A DNA stretch of 61,972 nt from an uncultured bacterium (GTDB taxonomy: Bacteria; Bacillota; Clostridia; Lachnospirales; Lachnospiraceae). Below are positions 51,701 to 60,333 of the stretch, piece after piece (within the stretch, counting starts at the first letter, position 1; each line of letters begins with the position of its first letter). Position numbers and translations under genes: made by a program. The stretch is from contig CAJMQE010000011.1 of the NCBI GenBank assembly GCA_905215405.1, positions 1 to 61,972 on the forward strand, read 5' to 3'. The notes beneath the pieces are model-generated. The model was not told where the DNA came from. It did no database searches and saw only the letters and a list, made by a program, of their open reading frames with translations.

Positions 51701-52930
51701 ATGATAGAAATCATTTGTAACGAAGGGGAGAAAGAAAGTGAAAAAAGTTCGAAAACGATAAAAACACCAAAAAATATCAAACAGATTGGAGAAATCGATT
51801 CCAATAAGAAGATCTATATAGAAGATTATGTCTTTACATATATAAATTCCATTGCTTATGAGAATCCGGAACTGGAAAAGGCTGGTGTGCTTTTGGGGGA
51901 AAGCCAGAAATCAGCCCAGGAAAGTGTTATATTTATAAAGGGTGCAATTAAACTCAAGCTTGATGAGGACAAGCCTGAAATCATATTTGATGAAAAGACC
52001 TGGGCAGCGGTGTATCGGGACATGGAAAAGTATTTTCCAGACTTAAAGATCGTTGGCTGGTTCGTATCCAATAATACAGTGAATAGTGAGTATCTGCAGA
52101 AACTAAAGAAACTGCATATTGATAATTTCGCTGGAAATCTGAAGACATTATATCTGGTCAATACAGCGGAGAAGGACGAGAACTTCTACCTGTTCGAGCG
52201 GAATCAGTTGCGAAAGCAATGCGGATTTGTCTGCTTTTATGAACGAAATAATGAAATGCAGGAATATATGCTTGCCAACAGAGAAGCGAAGAGTGTGGAA
52301 GCAGAGACGGACGATACGGTAATCAAGAATTTCAGAGCAGTTATTCAGGAGAAAAAGGAAGCTGCGGAACAGAAAAAGACGATGTCCCTGATGTACGGTG
52401 TCAGCACATTTATGGTCGTGGTCGTACTTGTTATCGGAGTCAATCTGATGAACAGTTATGAAAAAATGCAGAATTTCGATACTACATTAAATTCTGTTGT
52501 CAAAGAGATTTCGGACATGAATGTCAAGTCTCAGAATTATTCCGGTGCGGTGGTGGCGGAAACTGATTCAGAAGTTACGCCGGTAACAAAGTTGGTGGGA
52601 GATGTATATCCGACGGAAACAGCTGCTGAGACAACTGAGCCAGAAACAAGTTCACAGGCTGAAAGCAAGCAGGAACTTGAAACACTGCCAGATAATTCAG
52701 TTGTAACAGCACAGGCGGCAGAAGAACAGAAAGCAGAAGAAGAAAGTAAAGCGCAGGAAGCTGCAGCGTCACAGGATGTAAGAACCTATGTTGTAGAAAA
52801 GGGCGATACGCTGATGAGCATCTGCAAAAAGACTTATGGAGATGGTCAGAAATATAAAGAAATCATGGAAGTGAACGATATCGATGATGCCAATAAAATA
52901 TATGTTGGAGAGGAGATAAAACTTCCTTGA
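51701..52930 (+). CDS. Degenerate MPN (JAB-like) / membrane / LysM protein
   Basis: A 409-residue protein. Residues 35-180 look like an MPN/JAB-fold domain (YINSIAYENPELEKAGVLLGE, then IVGWFVSN), but the HxH of the JAMM metal site is missing: after Gly119-Trp120 comes FVSNNTV. One membrane helix (about 228-249) follows, then a Ser/Thr/Glu-rich stalk and a C-terminal LysM domain (361-408; YVVEKGDTLMSICKKTYG). LysM binds peptidoglycan, so the MPN domain should be cytoplasmic and the LysM outside. The ribosome-binding site is weak (GGGGG 13 bases upstream). It starts a run of envelope genes. Confidence 0.72.
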   Translation: MIEIICNEGEKESEKSSKTIKTPKNIKQIGEIDSNKKIYIEDYVFTYINSIAYENPELEKAGVLLGESQKSAQESVIFIKGAIKLKLDEDKPEIIFDEKTWAAVYRDMEKYFPDLKIVGWFVSNNTVNSEYLQKLKKLHIDNFAGNLKTLYLVNTAEKDENFYLFERNQLRKQCGFVCFYERNNEMQEYMLANREAKSVEAETDDTVIKNFRAVIQEKKEAAEQKKTMSLMYGVSTFMVVVVLVIGVNLMNSYEKMQNFDTTLNSVVKEISDMNVKSQNYSGAVVAETDSEVTPVTKLVGDVYPTETAAETTEPETSSQAESKQELETLPDNSVVTAQAAEEQKAEEESKAQEAAASQDVRTYVVEKGDTLMSICKKTYGDGQKYKEIMEVNDIDDANKIYVGEEIKLP

Positions 52931-52951
52931 ATATTTAAGGGTTTATGAGTA

Positions 52952-52992
52952 TAATGTCTTTATATGTACAAGCATATAAAGGCATTATTTTT
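52952..52992 (+). terminator. Possible terminator after the MPN-LysM gene
   Basis: CTTTATATG pairs with CATATAAAG (extended by AATG/CATT), followed by a T-rich run. Confidence 0.55.
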
Positions 52993-53045
52993 ATGGGTAA
53001 AACCGTGCCAGACCTGTGCTTGTGACCTGAAGATGGGAGTACTTT

Positions 53046-54341
53046 ATGGCGGATATTAAACACTATCAGCAATATAAGGAAAAAGCTGAAAAAAATAAAA
53101 TGGAGCAGTCTGCTTCAGATAAAAAATCGAATGTGGTGCAGAGTGCATCAAAATTCGTAGTCCAGAATATGAATAGTAATCATGAGGATGACCAGGAGGA
53201 CTATAAACTAAAGATCAAAAGACACAAAAGGAAGGTCGCGCTCATTGCGGCAGCGATAGCGATAGCGGTGATCAGTCTAATTCTGTTCATCTGGTCCAGA
53301 CTGGATAGTATCAAATATTCAGACTATACCATTTCAAAATCGGTGAACCGAGATGATACAGAGACTGCAAAATACATAGACTATGGCGAGGGATACTTAA
53401 GATATAGCAACGATGGTATATCCTACTATAGTAAAAAGGGTAATGTAATTTGGAATCAGACATATGAAATGCAGAATCCACAGATAAAGATCTGCAGTGA
53501 CAGTATTGCTGTTGGTGATATCAATGGAAGTTCTATTTATATCTTTAATCAGAGCGGTATGGTGGGCAGCGTTGATACATCGCTGTCAATTGTACAGGTC
53601 GAAATAGCAAAACAGGGTGTTGTTGCGGCTGTGCTGGAAGATACCAATGCGAACTATATTAATCTTTACAGTACGGATGGAGAGAAGATCTATACAGTCA
53701 AAACAACGCTTGCTGGAGATGGATATCCGCTTGATATCAGCATTTCTGATGATGCGACAAAACTAATTGCTTCTTACGTATATGTAAATGGTGATTCGAT
53801 AAAGACCAATGTCGTATTCTACAACTTCTCAGAAGTAGGACAGAATGAGACAGAGCGAATAGTCGGCGGATTTAACCACTATGACAGTGTGATTGTTCCT
53901 GATGTTGAATTTGTAAATGATACAACAGCAGTAGCGATCGGAGAAAATGTAGTAAGTATTTATCACATCAAGGAATATCCGAGCCTGAGTAAAGAAATAC
54001 AGATAGATAGTGAGATAGACCGTATTTTTATCAGCGACGACTATATCGGGCTTGTATTAAAGAACAGCGATTCCGGGGATATTTATAAGATGGTCGTATA
54101 TGACCTTTCCGGTAAGAAAAAGTTCGAAAAAACCTTCAATACACAGTACTCGACCATTAAATTTGATGGTGATAGTATTCTGATGTATAACGATAAGGTA
54201 TTTACATTAATGAATATGCATGGTAAAGTACAGCTTACACAGAACTTTGATCTTCCGATCGAATCGATATTATCGACAGGAACACGAGGAGATTATGTTC
54301 TGATCAGTTCCAAGTATATTCAGAATATTCGTCTGAAATAA
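53046..54341 (+). CDS. DUF5711-like membrane-anchored beta-propeller protein
   Basis: A 431-residue protein. A polar cytoplasmic N-terminus (1-58) precedes one membrane helix (about 62-82). The remainder looks like repeated beta strands in a propeller-like pattern (ICSDSIAVGDINGSSIYIFNQSG, IYLYSTDGEKIYTV-type blades), probably outside the membrane. It resembles the DUF5711 family of Lachnospiraceae. Function unknown; the neighbours (LysM protein, CvpA) suggest an envelope role. The start has GATGGGAG upstream. Confidence 0.68.
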   Translation: MADIKHYQQYKEKAEKNKMEQSASDKKSNVVQSASKFVVQNMNSNHEDDQEDYKLKIKRHKRKVALIAAAIAIAVISLILFIWSRLDSIKYSDYTISKSVNRDDTETAKYIDYGEGYLRYSNDGISYYSKKGNVIWNQTYEMQNPQIKICSDSIAVGDINGSSIYIFNQSGMVGSVDTSLSIVQVEIAKQGVVAAVLEDTNANYINLYSTDGEKIYTVKTTLAGDGYPLDISISDDATKLIASYVYVNGDSIKTNVVFYNFSEVGQNETERIVGGFNHYDSVIVPDVEFVNDTTAVAIGENVVSIYHIKEYPSLSKEIQIDSEIDRIFISDDYIGLVLKNSDSGDIYKMVVYDLSGKKKFEKTFNTQYSTIKFDGDSILMYNDKVFTLMNMHGKVQLTQNFDLPIESILSTGTRGDYVLISSKYIQNIRLK

Positions 54342-54483
54342 AATCTGCCAGTCTGTGTTTAAAATGATTGGAAAAGACACATGATGATAGAGGCAGATGC
54401 ATAGAACAAACAGGACAAATAGAAACATAACATTATAGGAAAGCCACAGACAGGATTGTTAGTTTGCGGGATGGAGGCTTGAC

Positions 54484-55239
54484 ATGAATTGGTTATTACT
54501 GATTGTTGCATTTGTCATTATTGGCAATGCATATATTGGCTGGAGAAGAGGATTTTTAAGAATCATATTGTCGATCGTTGCATTGGTAGCGGCGATATTA
54601 CTGACGACGGTCCTAACACCTGTAATCGGTAAAATTGTAAAGAATAATACGGACTGGTATAAAGGTTTAAAAGAGGCGGCGTATGAGAAAATGGTCTCAA
54701 ATCCGTCTATGCAGGATGCAAATGCAGTCATGAGCCAGTACGATGGTTCAGTAACGACTACAACAGATCTGAATGCTGCAGTTGCAGCAGTACTGGATAA
54801 AGTAGCAATACCAGATAGTTTAAAAGATAAGATTCGGACGCAGAATGTCAATGAATATGTTGCACAGGGAGCGCAGACAGCAGAGTCGGCACAGAATGTC
54901 GTAACAGATTTCTTTGCAACGCAGATGGCAAATGTGATATTTAATACGATGATATTCCTGATCATGTTTGCAATTGTACGACTTTTGTTATTTATTCTGA
55001 CTCAGGTCATCAATCTGTTTACAAGAATACCAGTTGTAAAACAGGTAAATAATTTTGGTGGTATGGCAATCGGCCTGCTCAAAGGATTTGTATATGTATG
55101 GATTTTCTTTATTGTAATTACTGTACTTTATAATACAACATTTGCGCAGAGCATGTTTGCTTCAATAAATAGTAATTCCATACTTACGTATTTATACGAT
55201 AATAATCTGATCATGAAAATGATCTTTTCAATATTCTAA
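54484..55239 (+). CDS. cvpA: CvpA family membrane protein
   Basis: A 251-residue protein with four membrane helices: two near 1-45 (NWLLLIVAFVIIGNAYIGWRRG, then ILSIVALVAAILLTTVL) and two after residue 150 (IMFAIVRLLLFILTQVINLF, GGMAIGLLKGFVYVWIF). This is the colicin V production/CvpA pattern, with an enlarged loop of about 100 residues between the halves. CvpA proteins affect envelope function; the exact activity is unknown. GGAGG precedes the ATG, and the polyamine operon begins 20 bases after its stop. Confidence 0.85.
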   Translation: MNWLLLIVAFVIIGNAYIGWRRGFLRIILSIVALVAAILLTTVLTPVIGKIVKNNTDWYKGLKEAAYEKMVSNPSMQDANAVMSQYDGSVTTTTDLNAAVAAVLDKVAIPDSLKDKIRTQNVNEYVAQGAQTAESAQNVVTDFFATQMANVIFNTMIFLIMFAIVRLLLFILTQVINLFTRIPVVKQVNNFGGMAIGLLKGFVYVWIFFIVITVLYNTTFAQSMFASINSNSILTYLYDNNLIMKMIFSIF

Positions 55240-55259
55240 AGAAGGAGTGTGATTTGTAA

Positions 55260-56720
55260 TTGGAAAAAAAGTTGACACAATTTGATACACCTATTCATAA
55301 AGCATTGGAGGAACAACGACTGAACAGGCTGGCTCATTTTGATGTTCCAGGGCACAAAGGGGGAAGAGGAAATAAGGAACTCAGGGAATTTTTAGGCGAA
55401 GAAACAATGCGTCTTGATGTGAATTCCATGAAACCTCTTGATAATTTATGTCATCCAGTGTCTGTTATTAAAGAGGCACAGGAACTTACAGCTGAAGCAT
55501 TTGGGGCTGATGAGGCATTTTTTATAGTAAATGGTACAACGGCAGCAGTGCAGGCGATGATCATGTCAGTGACACAGTCAGGTGATAAGATCATTATGCC
55601 AAGAAACGTGCATAGAAGTGCGATTAACGCACTTGTCGTAAATGGAGCAATCCCGGTTTATGTAAATCCGGGTGTCAACAAACAATTGGGAATCCCGCTT
55701 GGGATGTCGATGAATGATGTTCGACAAGCTATCTTTGAAAATCCGGATGCAAAAGCAATTCTGGTAAATAATCCAACTTATTATGGAATTTGTTCCGACT
55801 TGCGTGGAATCGTAGAACTGGCACATAAACATGGTATGTTCGTGTTGGTAGACGAGGCCCATGGAACACATTTCTATTTTAATGATGATCTTCCTGTTTC
55901 AGCAATGGAAGCAGGTGCAGATATGGCAGCAGTCAGCATGCATAAGACTGGTGGTTCTCTGACACAGAGTTCAATTCTGCTGACAAAAAATACGGTAAAT
56001 GCAGATTACGTCAGACAGGTAATCAATCTGACACAGACGACAAGCGGATCTTACCTTCTATTATCTTCTCTTGATATTGCCAGAAAGAATATGAGCCTGA
56101 ACGGAAAAGTGCTCAGTGGTAAGATGATCGAGCTCGCATCTTATGCAAGAGATGAAATCAATAAACTTGGTGGATATTATGCATATGGAGAAGAACTGAT
56201 CGACGGTGATTCTGTATTTGATTTTGATCGAACGAAACTCTCTGTTCATACTAGAGATATTGGACTTGCCGGTATTGAAGTCTATGATATTTTACGAGAT
56301 GACTATGGAATTCAGATCGAATTTGGTGACATTGGAAATATTCTTGCAATCATTTCTGGTGGAGACAGAATGCTTGAGATCGAGCGACTGATTTCTGCTC
56401 TTTCTGAGGTCAAAAGACTGCATCAGAAGGATATTGCAGGTATGTTCGATCATGAATATATCACGCCAAAGGTCGTTATGGGACCGCACAAAGCATTCTT
56501 TAGCGAAAAACTTTCCGTATCCATTAAAGAAAGTGCGGGAATGATCTGCGGAGAATTTGTTATGTGTTATCCACCTGGAATTCCAATTCTGGCACCAGGA
56601 GAAATGATCACGAGCGAAATTATCAAATATGTAGAATATGCCAAAGAAAAAGGCTGTATTCTGACAGGTACACAGGATATGAACATTGAATACATCAATG
56701 TTGTAGATACAGGAAATTAA
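55260..56720 (+). CDS. speA: Orn/Lys/Arg decarboxylase, SpeA type
   Basis: A 486-residue PLP enzyme of fold type I, the size of Bacillus SpeA, without the N-terminal wing domain of the large inducible decarboxylases. Visible are HFDVPGHKGGRG, the PLP-lysine motif SMHKTGGS (Lys229), VDEAHGTHF, and TTSGSYLLLSSLD. It most likely turns arginine into agmatine, though lysine cannot be excluded. The start is a TTG at 55260 with GAAGGAG 12 bases upstream, because no ATG fits the family N-terminus. speE follows after 22 bases, and the pathway continues with carboxyspermidine enzymes. Confidence 0.85.
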   Translation: MEKKLTQFDTPIHKALEEQRLNRLAHFDVPGHKGGRGNKELREFLGEETMRLDVNSMKPLDNLCHPVSVIKEAQELTAEAFGADEAFFIVNGTTAAVQAMIMSVTQSGDKIIMPRNVHRSAINALVVNGAIPVYVNPGVNKQLGIPLGMSMNDVRQAIFENPDAKAILVNNPTYYGICSDLRGIVELAHKHGMFVLVDEAHGTHFYFNDDLPVSAMEAGADMAAVSMHKTGGSLTQSSILLTKNTVNADYVRQVINLTQTTSGSYLLLSSLDIARKNMSLNGKVLSGKMIELASYARDEINKLGGYYAYGEELIDGDSVFDFDRTKLSVHTRDIGLAGIEVYDILRDDYGIQIEFGDIGNILAIISGGDRMLEIERLISALSEVKRLHQKDIAGMFDHEYITPKVVMGPHKAFFSEKLSVSIKESAGMICGEFVMCYPPGIPILAPGEMITSEIIKYVEYAKEKGCILTGTQDMNIEYINVVDTGN

Positions 56721-56742
56721 GAAAGAACAGAGGTGAGCGTAG

Positions 56743-57594
56743 ATGGAACTTTGGTATACGGATCAACATACAAAAAATGTTCACTTTTCCATGAAGGTCG
56801 AAGAACAGATCGCCAGCTGTAAAAGTGAATTTCAGCAAATAGATATTTTAAAGACTTATGAGTTTGGTAAAGTGCTGGTTCTCGATGGAGAACTGATGAT
56901 TACCCAGAAGGACGAATTCATTTATCATGAAATGATTACCCATGTGCCGATGGCGGTTCATCCAAATGTCAGAAATGTTCTGGTAATTGGAGCAGGTGAT
57001 GGTGGTACGATTCGTGAACTTGTAAAATATGACACCATAGAACGTATTGATATGGTCGAAATCGATAAAAAAGTTACAGATATGTGTCTGGAATATTTTC
57101 AGGAGACATCCTGTAAATTAAATGATAAGAGAGTACACATGTATTTTGAGGAGAGTCTCAGATATGTAAGAATGGAAAAGGACGAATATGATCTGATCAT
57201 CGTTGACTGCGCAGATCCTTATGGCCCGGCAGAAGGACTTTTCACTAGAGAGTTCTATGGAAACTGTTTTAAAGCATTACATGATGATGGAATTCTGATC
57301 AATCAGCATGAGAGCCCTTATTACAGTGAACATTCCAGGACAGTACAGAAGGCACACAATCATATAAAACAGGTATTCCCATACAGTACGGTATACCAGT
57401 GCCATATTCCATCCTATCCATCAGGACACTGGCTCTTTGGATTTGCATCCAAGAAGTATGATCCAATCGTGGATCTTCATGAAAAAGAATGGAATAGTCT
57501 TGGAATTCAGACAAGATATTATAATACAGACTTACATAAGGGAAGTTTCTACCTTCCAACTTATGTAAAAAATCTGCTGGGAACGAATGAATAA
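56743..57594 (+). CDS. speE: Spermidine synthase (polyamine aminopropyltransferase)
   Basis: A 283-residue Rossmann-fold aminopropyltransferase. The donor-binding motif is IGAGDGGTIRELVKY, the acidic residue at the end of the next strand is in MVEIDKKV, and the active-site segment is IIVDCADPYGPAEGLF. It transfers an aminopropyl group from decarboxylated SAM to putrescine or another amine. No speD gene is in the window, although the carboxyspermidine genes downstream offer a SAM-free route. AGAGGTGAG precedes the ATG. Confidence 0.92.
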   Translation: MELWYTDQHTKNVHFSMKVEEQIASCKSEFQQIDILKTYEFGKVLVLDGELMITQKDEFIYHEMITHVPMAVHPNVRNVLVIGAGDGGTIRELVKYDTIERIDMVEIDKKVTDMCLEYFQETSCKLNDKRVHMYFEESLRYVRMEKDEYDLIIVDCADPYGPAEGLFTREFYGNCFKALHDDGILINQHESPYYSEHSRTVQKAHNHIKQVFPYSTVYQCHIPSYPSGHWLFGFASKKYDPIVDLHEKEWNSLGIQTRYYNTDLHKGSFYLPTYVKNLLGTNE

Positions 57595-57688
57595 ATCGAT
57601 TTTTACTATCTTTTTGCTATCTTAGATATGAAAATTGTGTAATTCAGAATGATTCCCGCAAAAAGTGTTAAACTTAGTAAGAATAGTA

Positions 57689-57716
57689 TTGTGTAACGAT
57701 ATTTTTCTGTTATACT
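57689..57716 (+). promoter_or_regulatory. Internal promoter of the polyamine cluster
   Basis: TTGTGT at 57689-57694 and TATACT at 57711-57716 have a 16-base spacer, in the 170-base gap between speE and the carboxyspermidine dehydrogenase gene. Confidence 0.5.
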
Positions 57717-57766
57717 TGAGAAAAATAGAACTACCATTTGATGAATATATTTAGGAGGAAATGCCA

Positions 57767-58966
57767 ATGGGAAGAGCGCTTATTATTGGAGCTGGCGGTG
57801 TAGCCAGTGTAGTGGTACACAAATGTTGCCAGAATTCAGAAGTATTTGAGGAGATTTGCATTGCAAGCCGTACAAAATCAAAATGTGATGCATTAAAGGA
57901 AAAATTAGATGGTGGAAAGACAAAGATCACGACAGCACAGGTAGATGCAGATAATGTTCCTGCTCTGATTGCCCTGATTAATGATTATAAACCGGATATT
58001 GTAATTAATGTTGCACTTCCATATCAGGATCTTACAATTATGGACGCCTGCCTGGAAACAAAGACAAATTATATGGATACAGCAAACTATGAACCACTGG
58101 ATACAGCAAAATTTGAATACAAATGGCAGTGGGCTTATAGAGAAAAATTTGAAAAAGCTGGAATCACTGCACTTCTTGGTTCTGGATTTGATCCAGGTGT
58201 AACAGGAGTGTTCTCAGCTTATGCCATGAAACATCAGTTTGATGAAATTAATTATATTGATATCCTTGACTGCAACGGTGGAGACCATGGATATCCATTT
58301 GCTACGAACTTTAATCCAGAGATCAATATCAGAGAAGTATCTGCGAACGGCAGTTACTGGGAAGATGGAAAATGGGTTGAAACAAAACCTATGGAGATCA
58401 AAAGAGAGTATAATTTTGATGAAGTTGGAGAAAAAGATATGTACCTTCTTCATCATGAAGAACTGGAATCTCTTGGCCTTAATATTAAGGGGATTAAGAG
58501 AATCCGTTTCTTTATGACATTTGGCCAGAGCTATCTGACACATTTAAAATGCCTTGAAAACGTAGGTATGACATCAATAGAGCCAATTGAATTTGAAGGT
58601 AAACAGATCGTGCCACTTCAGTTCTTAAAGGCTGTCCTGCCTGATCCAGCATCACTTGGCCCAAGAACAAAGGGAAAGACTAACATTGGATGTATCTTCC
58701 AGGGCAAGAAAGATGGAAAAGATAAGACATATTACCTTTACAATGTATGTGATCATCAGGAATGCTATAAAGAAGTTGGCTCACAGGCCATTTCTTATAC
58801 AACAGGTGTTCCAGCTATGATCGGTGCAGCTATGGTCATGACAGGAAAATGGAGCAAACCAGGTGTGTATAACATTGAAGAGTTTGATCCGGATCCATTT
58901 ATGGAAGAACTTAATAAATGGGGACTGCCTTGGAAAGAAAATTTCAATCCGGTACTGGTTGATTAG
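57767..58966 (+). CDS. Carboxy(nor)spermidine dehydrogenase (CASDH/CANSDH)
   Basis: A 399-residue saccharopine-dehydrogenase-like enzyme. The NAD(P) motif is IIGAGGVASVVVHKC at the N-terminus, followed by NVALPYQDLTIMDACLETKTNYMDTANYE and GSGFDPGVTGVFSAYA. It condenses a diamine such as putrescine with aspartate semialdehyde and reduces the product to carboxyspermidine. AGGAGG is 8 bases before the ATG at 57767; the ATG at 57761 is too close to it. The decarboxylase gene follows. Confidence 0.9.
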   Translation: MGRALIIGAGGVASVVVHKCCQNSEVFEEICIASRTKSKCDALKEKLDGGKTKITTAQVDADNVPALIALINDYKPDIVINVALPYQDLTIMDACLETKTNYMDTANYEPLDTAKFEYKWQWAYREKFEKAGITALLGSGFDPGVTGVFSAYAMKHQFDEINYIDILDCNGGDHGYPFATNFNPEINIREVSANGSYWEDGKWVETKPMEIKREYNFDEVGEKDMYLLHHEELESLGLNIKGIKRIRFFMTFGQSYLTHLKCLENVGMTSIEPIEFEGKQIVPLQFLKAVLPDPASLGPRTKGKTNIGCIFQGKKDGKDKTYYLYNVCDHQECYKEVGSQAISYTTGVPAMIGAAMVMTGKWSKPGVYNIEEFDPDPFMEELNKWGLPWKENFNPVLVD

Positions 58967-58979
58967 AAATAGGATAAAG

Positions 58980-59023
58980 AATAACAGGAGACTGCTTACA
59001 AGGTGGTTTCTTGTTATTTTTAT
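58980..59023 (+). terminator. Possible terminator or attenuator between the two carboxyspermidine genes
   Basis: AATAACA pairs with TGTTATT, with weaker inner pairs, followed by TTTATAT. Readthrough to the decarboxylase gene is likely. Confidence 0.45.
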
Positions 59024-59111
59024 ATAGTGGACAACAAAACAAATACAGATGCGAATAGAAAGCGTACTGAGTACGAATATGATGAAAGAGAAATGAGGTA
59101 ATCATCTATAT

Positions 59112-60254
59112 ATGAAACAGATTAACTTTAATGAAATAGAAACACCTGCATACATTGTTGATGAAAGACTGCTGGAAAAGAATTTACAGACACTGAAGAG
59201 CGTAATGGACCAGACAGGCTGTAAGATCCTTCTTGCACAGAAAGGATTTTCCATGTTTGCAGAATATCCACTGATCGGAGAGTATCTTTGTGGAACTACA
59301 GCCAGCTCCTTATATGAAGCAAGACTTGGAAAAGAAGAGATGCAGGGAAAAGAAACTCATATTTTTTCACCGGCTTATCATGAAAAAGAATTTCCTGAAA
59401 TTGTTGAATTATGTGATCATATCGTATTTAATTCAGTGGAACAGTGGATGAAGTATAAGGATCAGGTAAAAGGAAAGAAGTCATGTGGAATTAGAATGAA
59501 TCCGGAATACGCTGAAGTAGAACATGAAATCTATAATCCATGCTGTAAAGGTTCCAGATTGGGAACAACACTGGATGAGTTTGAGGCTGCGTTACAAAAG
59601 TACCCTGATGCGCTTGATGGGCTTGATGGATTGCATTTTCATGTTATGTGTGAACAGAATTCTGATACGCTGGACAGAGTGCTGGATCATGTAGAAGCGA
59701 AATTCGGAAAATATATGAGCCAGATGAAGTGGATTAATTTTGGAGGCGGTCATCATATTACAAGAGCAGACTACGATATTCCTCTTCTAATTAAGTGTAT
59801 TAATCGAATTAAGGATAAATATAATGTTTCAGTATATCTGGAACCAGGTGAGGCTGTAGCACTCAATACAGGGTATCTCGTAGCAACGGTGATGGATATA
59901 AAGGGAACGGCTGCAATTATTGATGCATCAGCAGCTTGTCATATGCCAGACGTTCTGGAAATGCCTTATCGCCCAGAAATAATCGGAGCTGGTATGCCAG
60001 AAGAAAAAGCATATACCTATCGCCTTGGTGGTAATACCTGCCTTGCAGGAGATATTGTAGGGGACTATTCTTTTGATCAACCTTTAAAACCAGGTGATAA
60101 ACTTGTTTTTTGTGATATGGCGCATTATAGTATGGTAAAGAACAATACATTTAATGGAATCGCACTGCCATCAATTCTTTCCTATAATGAAAAAGATGGA
60201 ATTAAACTAATAAGAAAATTTGGATATGAAGACTTTAAGGGCAGACTTTCCTGA
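59112..60254 (+). CDS. nspC: Carboxynorspermidine decarboxylase (CASDC/NspC)
   Basis: A 380-residue fold-III (alanine racemase-like) PLP decarboxylase. The PLP lysine is Lys44 (ILLAQKGFSMF); GLHFHVMCEQNSD, NFGGGHHITRADYD, YLEPGEAVALNTGYL and FCDMAHYSMVKNNTFNGI match NspC. It removes CO2 from carboxyspermidine to give spermidine, the last step of the SAM-independent route. The ribosome-binding site (AAATGAGG) is some distance from the ATG. It directly follows the dehydrogenase gene, as in other gut bacteria. Confidence 0.92.
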   Translation: MKQINFNEIETPAYIVDERLLEKNLQTLKSVMDQTGCKILLAQKGFSMFAEYPLIGEYLCGTTASSLYEARLGKEEMQGKETHIFSPAYHEKEFPEIVELCDHIVFNSVEQWMKYKDQVKGKKSCGIRMNPEYAEVEHEIYNPCCKGSRLGTTLDEFEAALQKYPDALDGLDGLHFHVMCEQNSDTLDRVLDHVEAKFGKYMSQMKWINFGGGHHITRADYDIPLLIKCINRIKDKYNVSVYLEPGEAVALNTGYLVATVMDIKGTAAIIDASAACHMPDVLEMPYRPEIIGAGMPEEKAYTYRLGGNTCLAGDIVGDYSFDQPLKPGDKLVFCDMAHYSMVKNNTFNGIALPSILSYNEKDGIKLIRKFGYEDFKGRLS

Positions 60255-60333
60255 TGCAAAATAAGATATTAACTGCGATATATGATAGAAACTGACGTAA
60301 TAATAGACATAAAAGATTGTTGGAGGGAACTTT

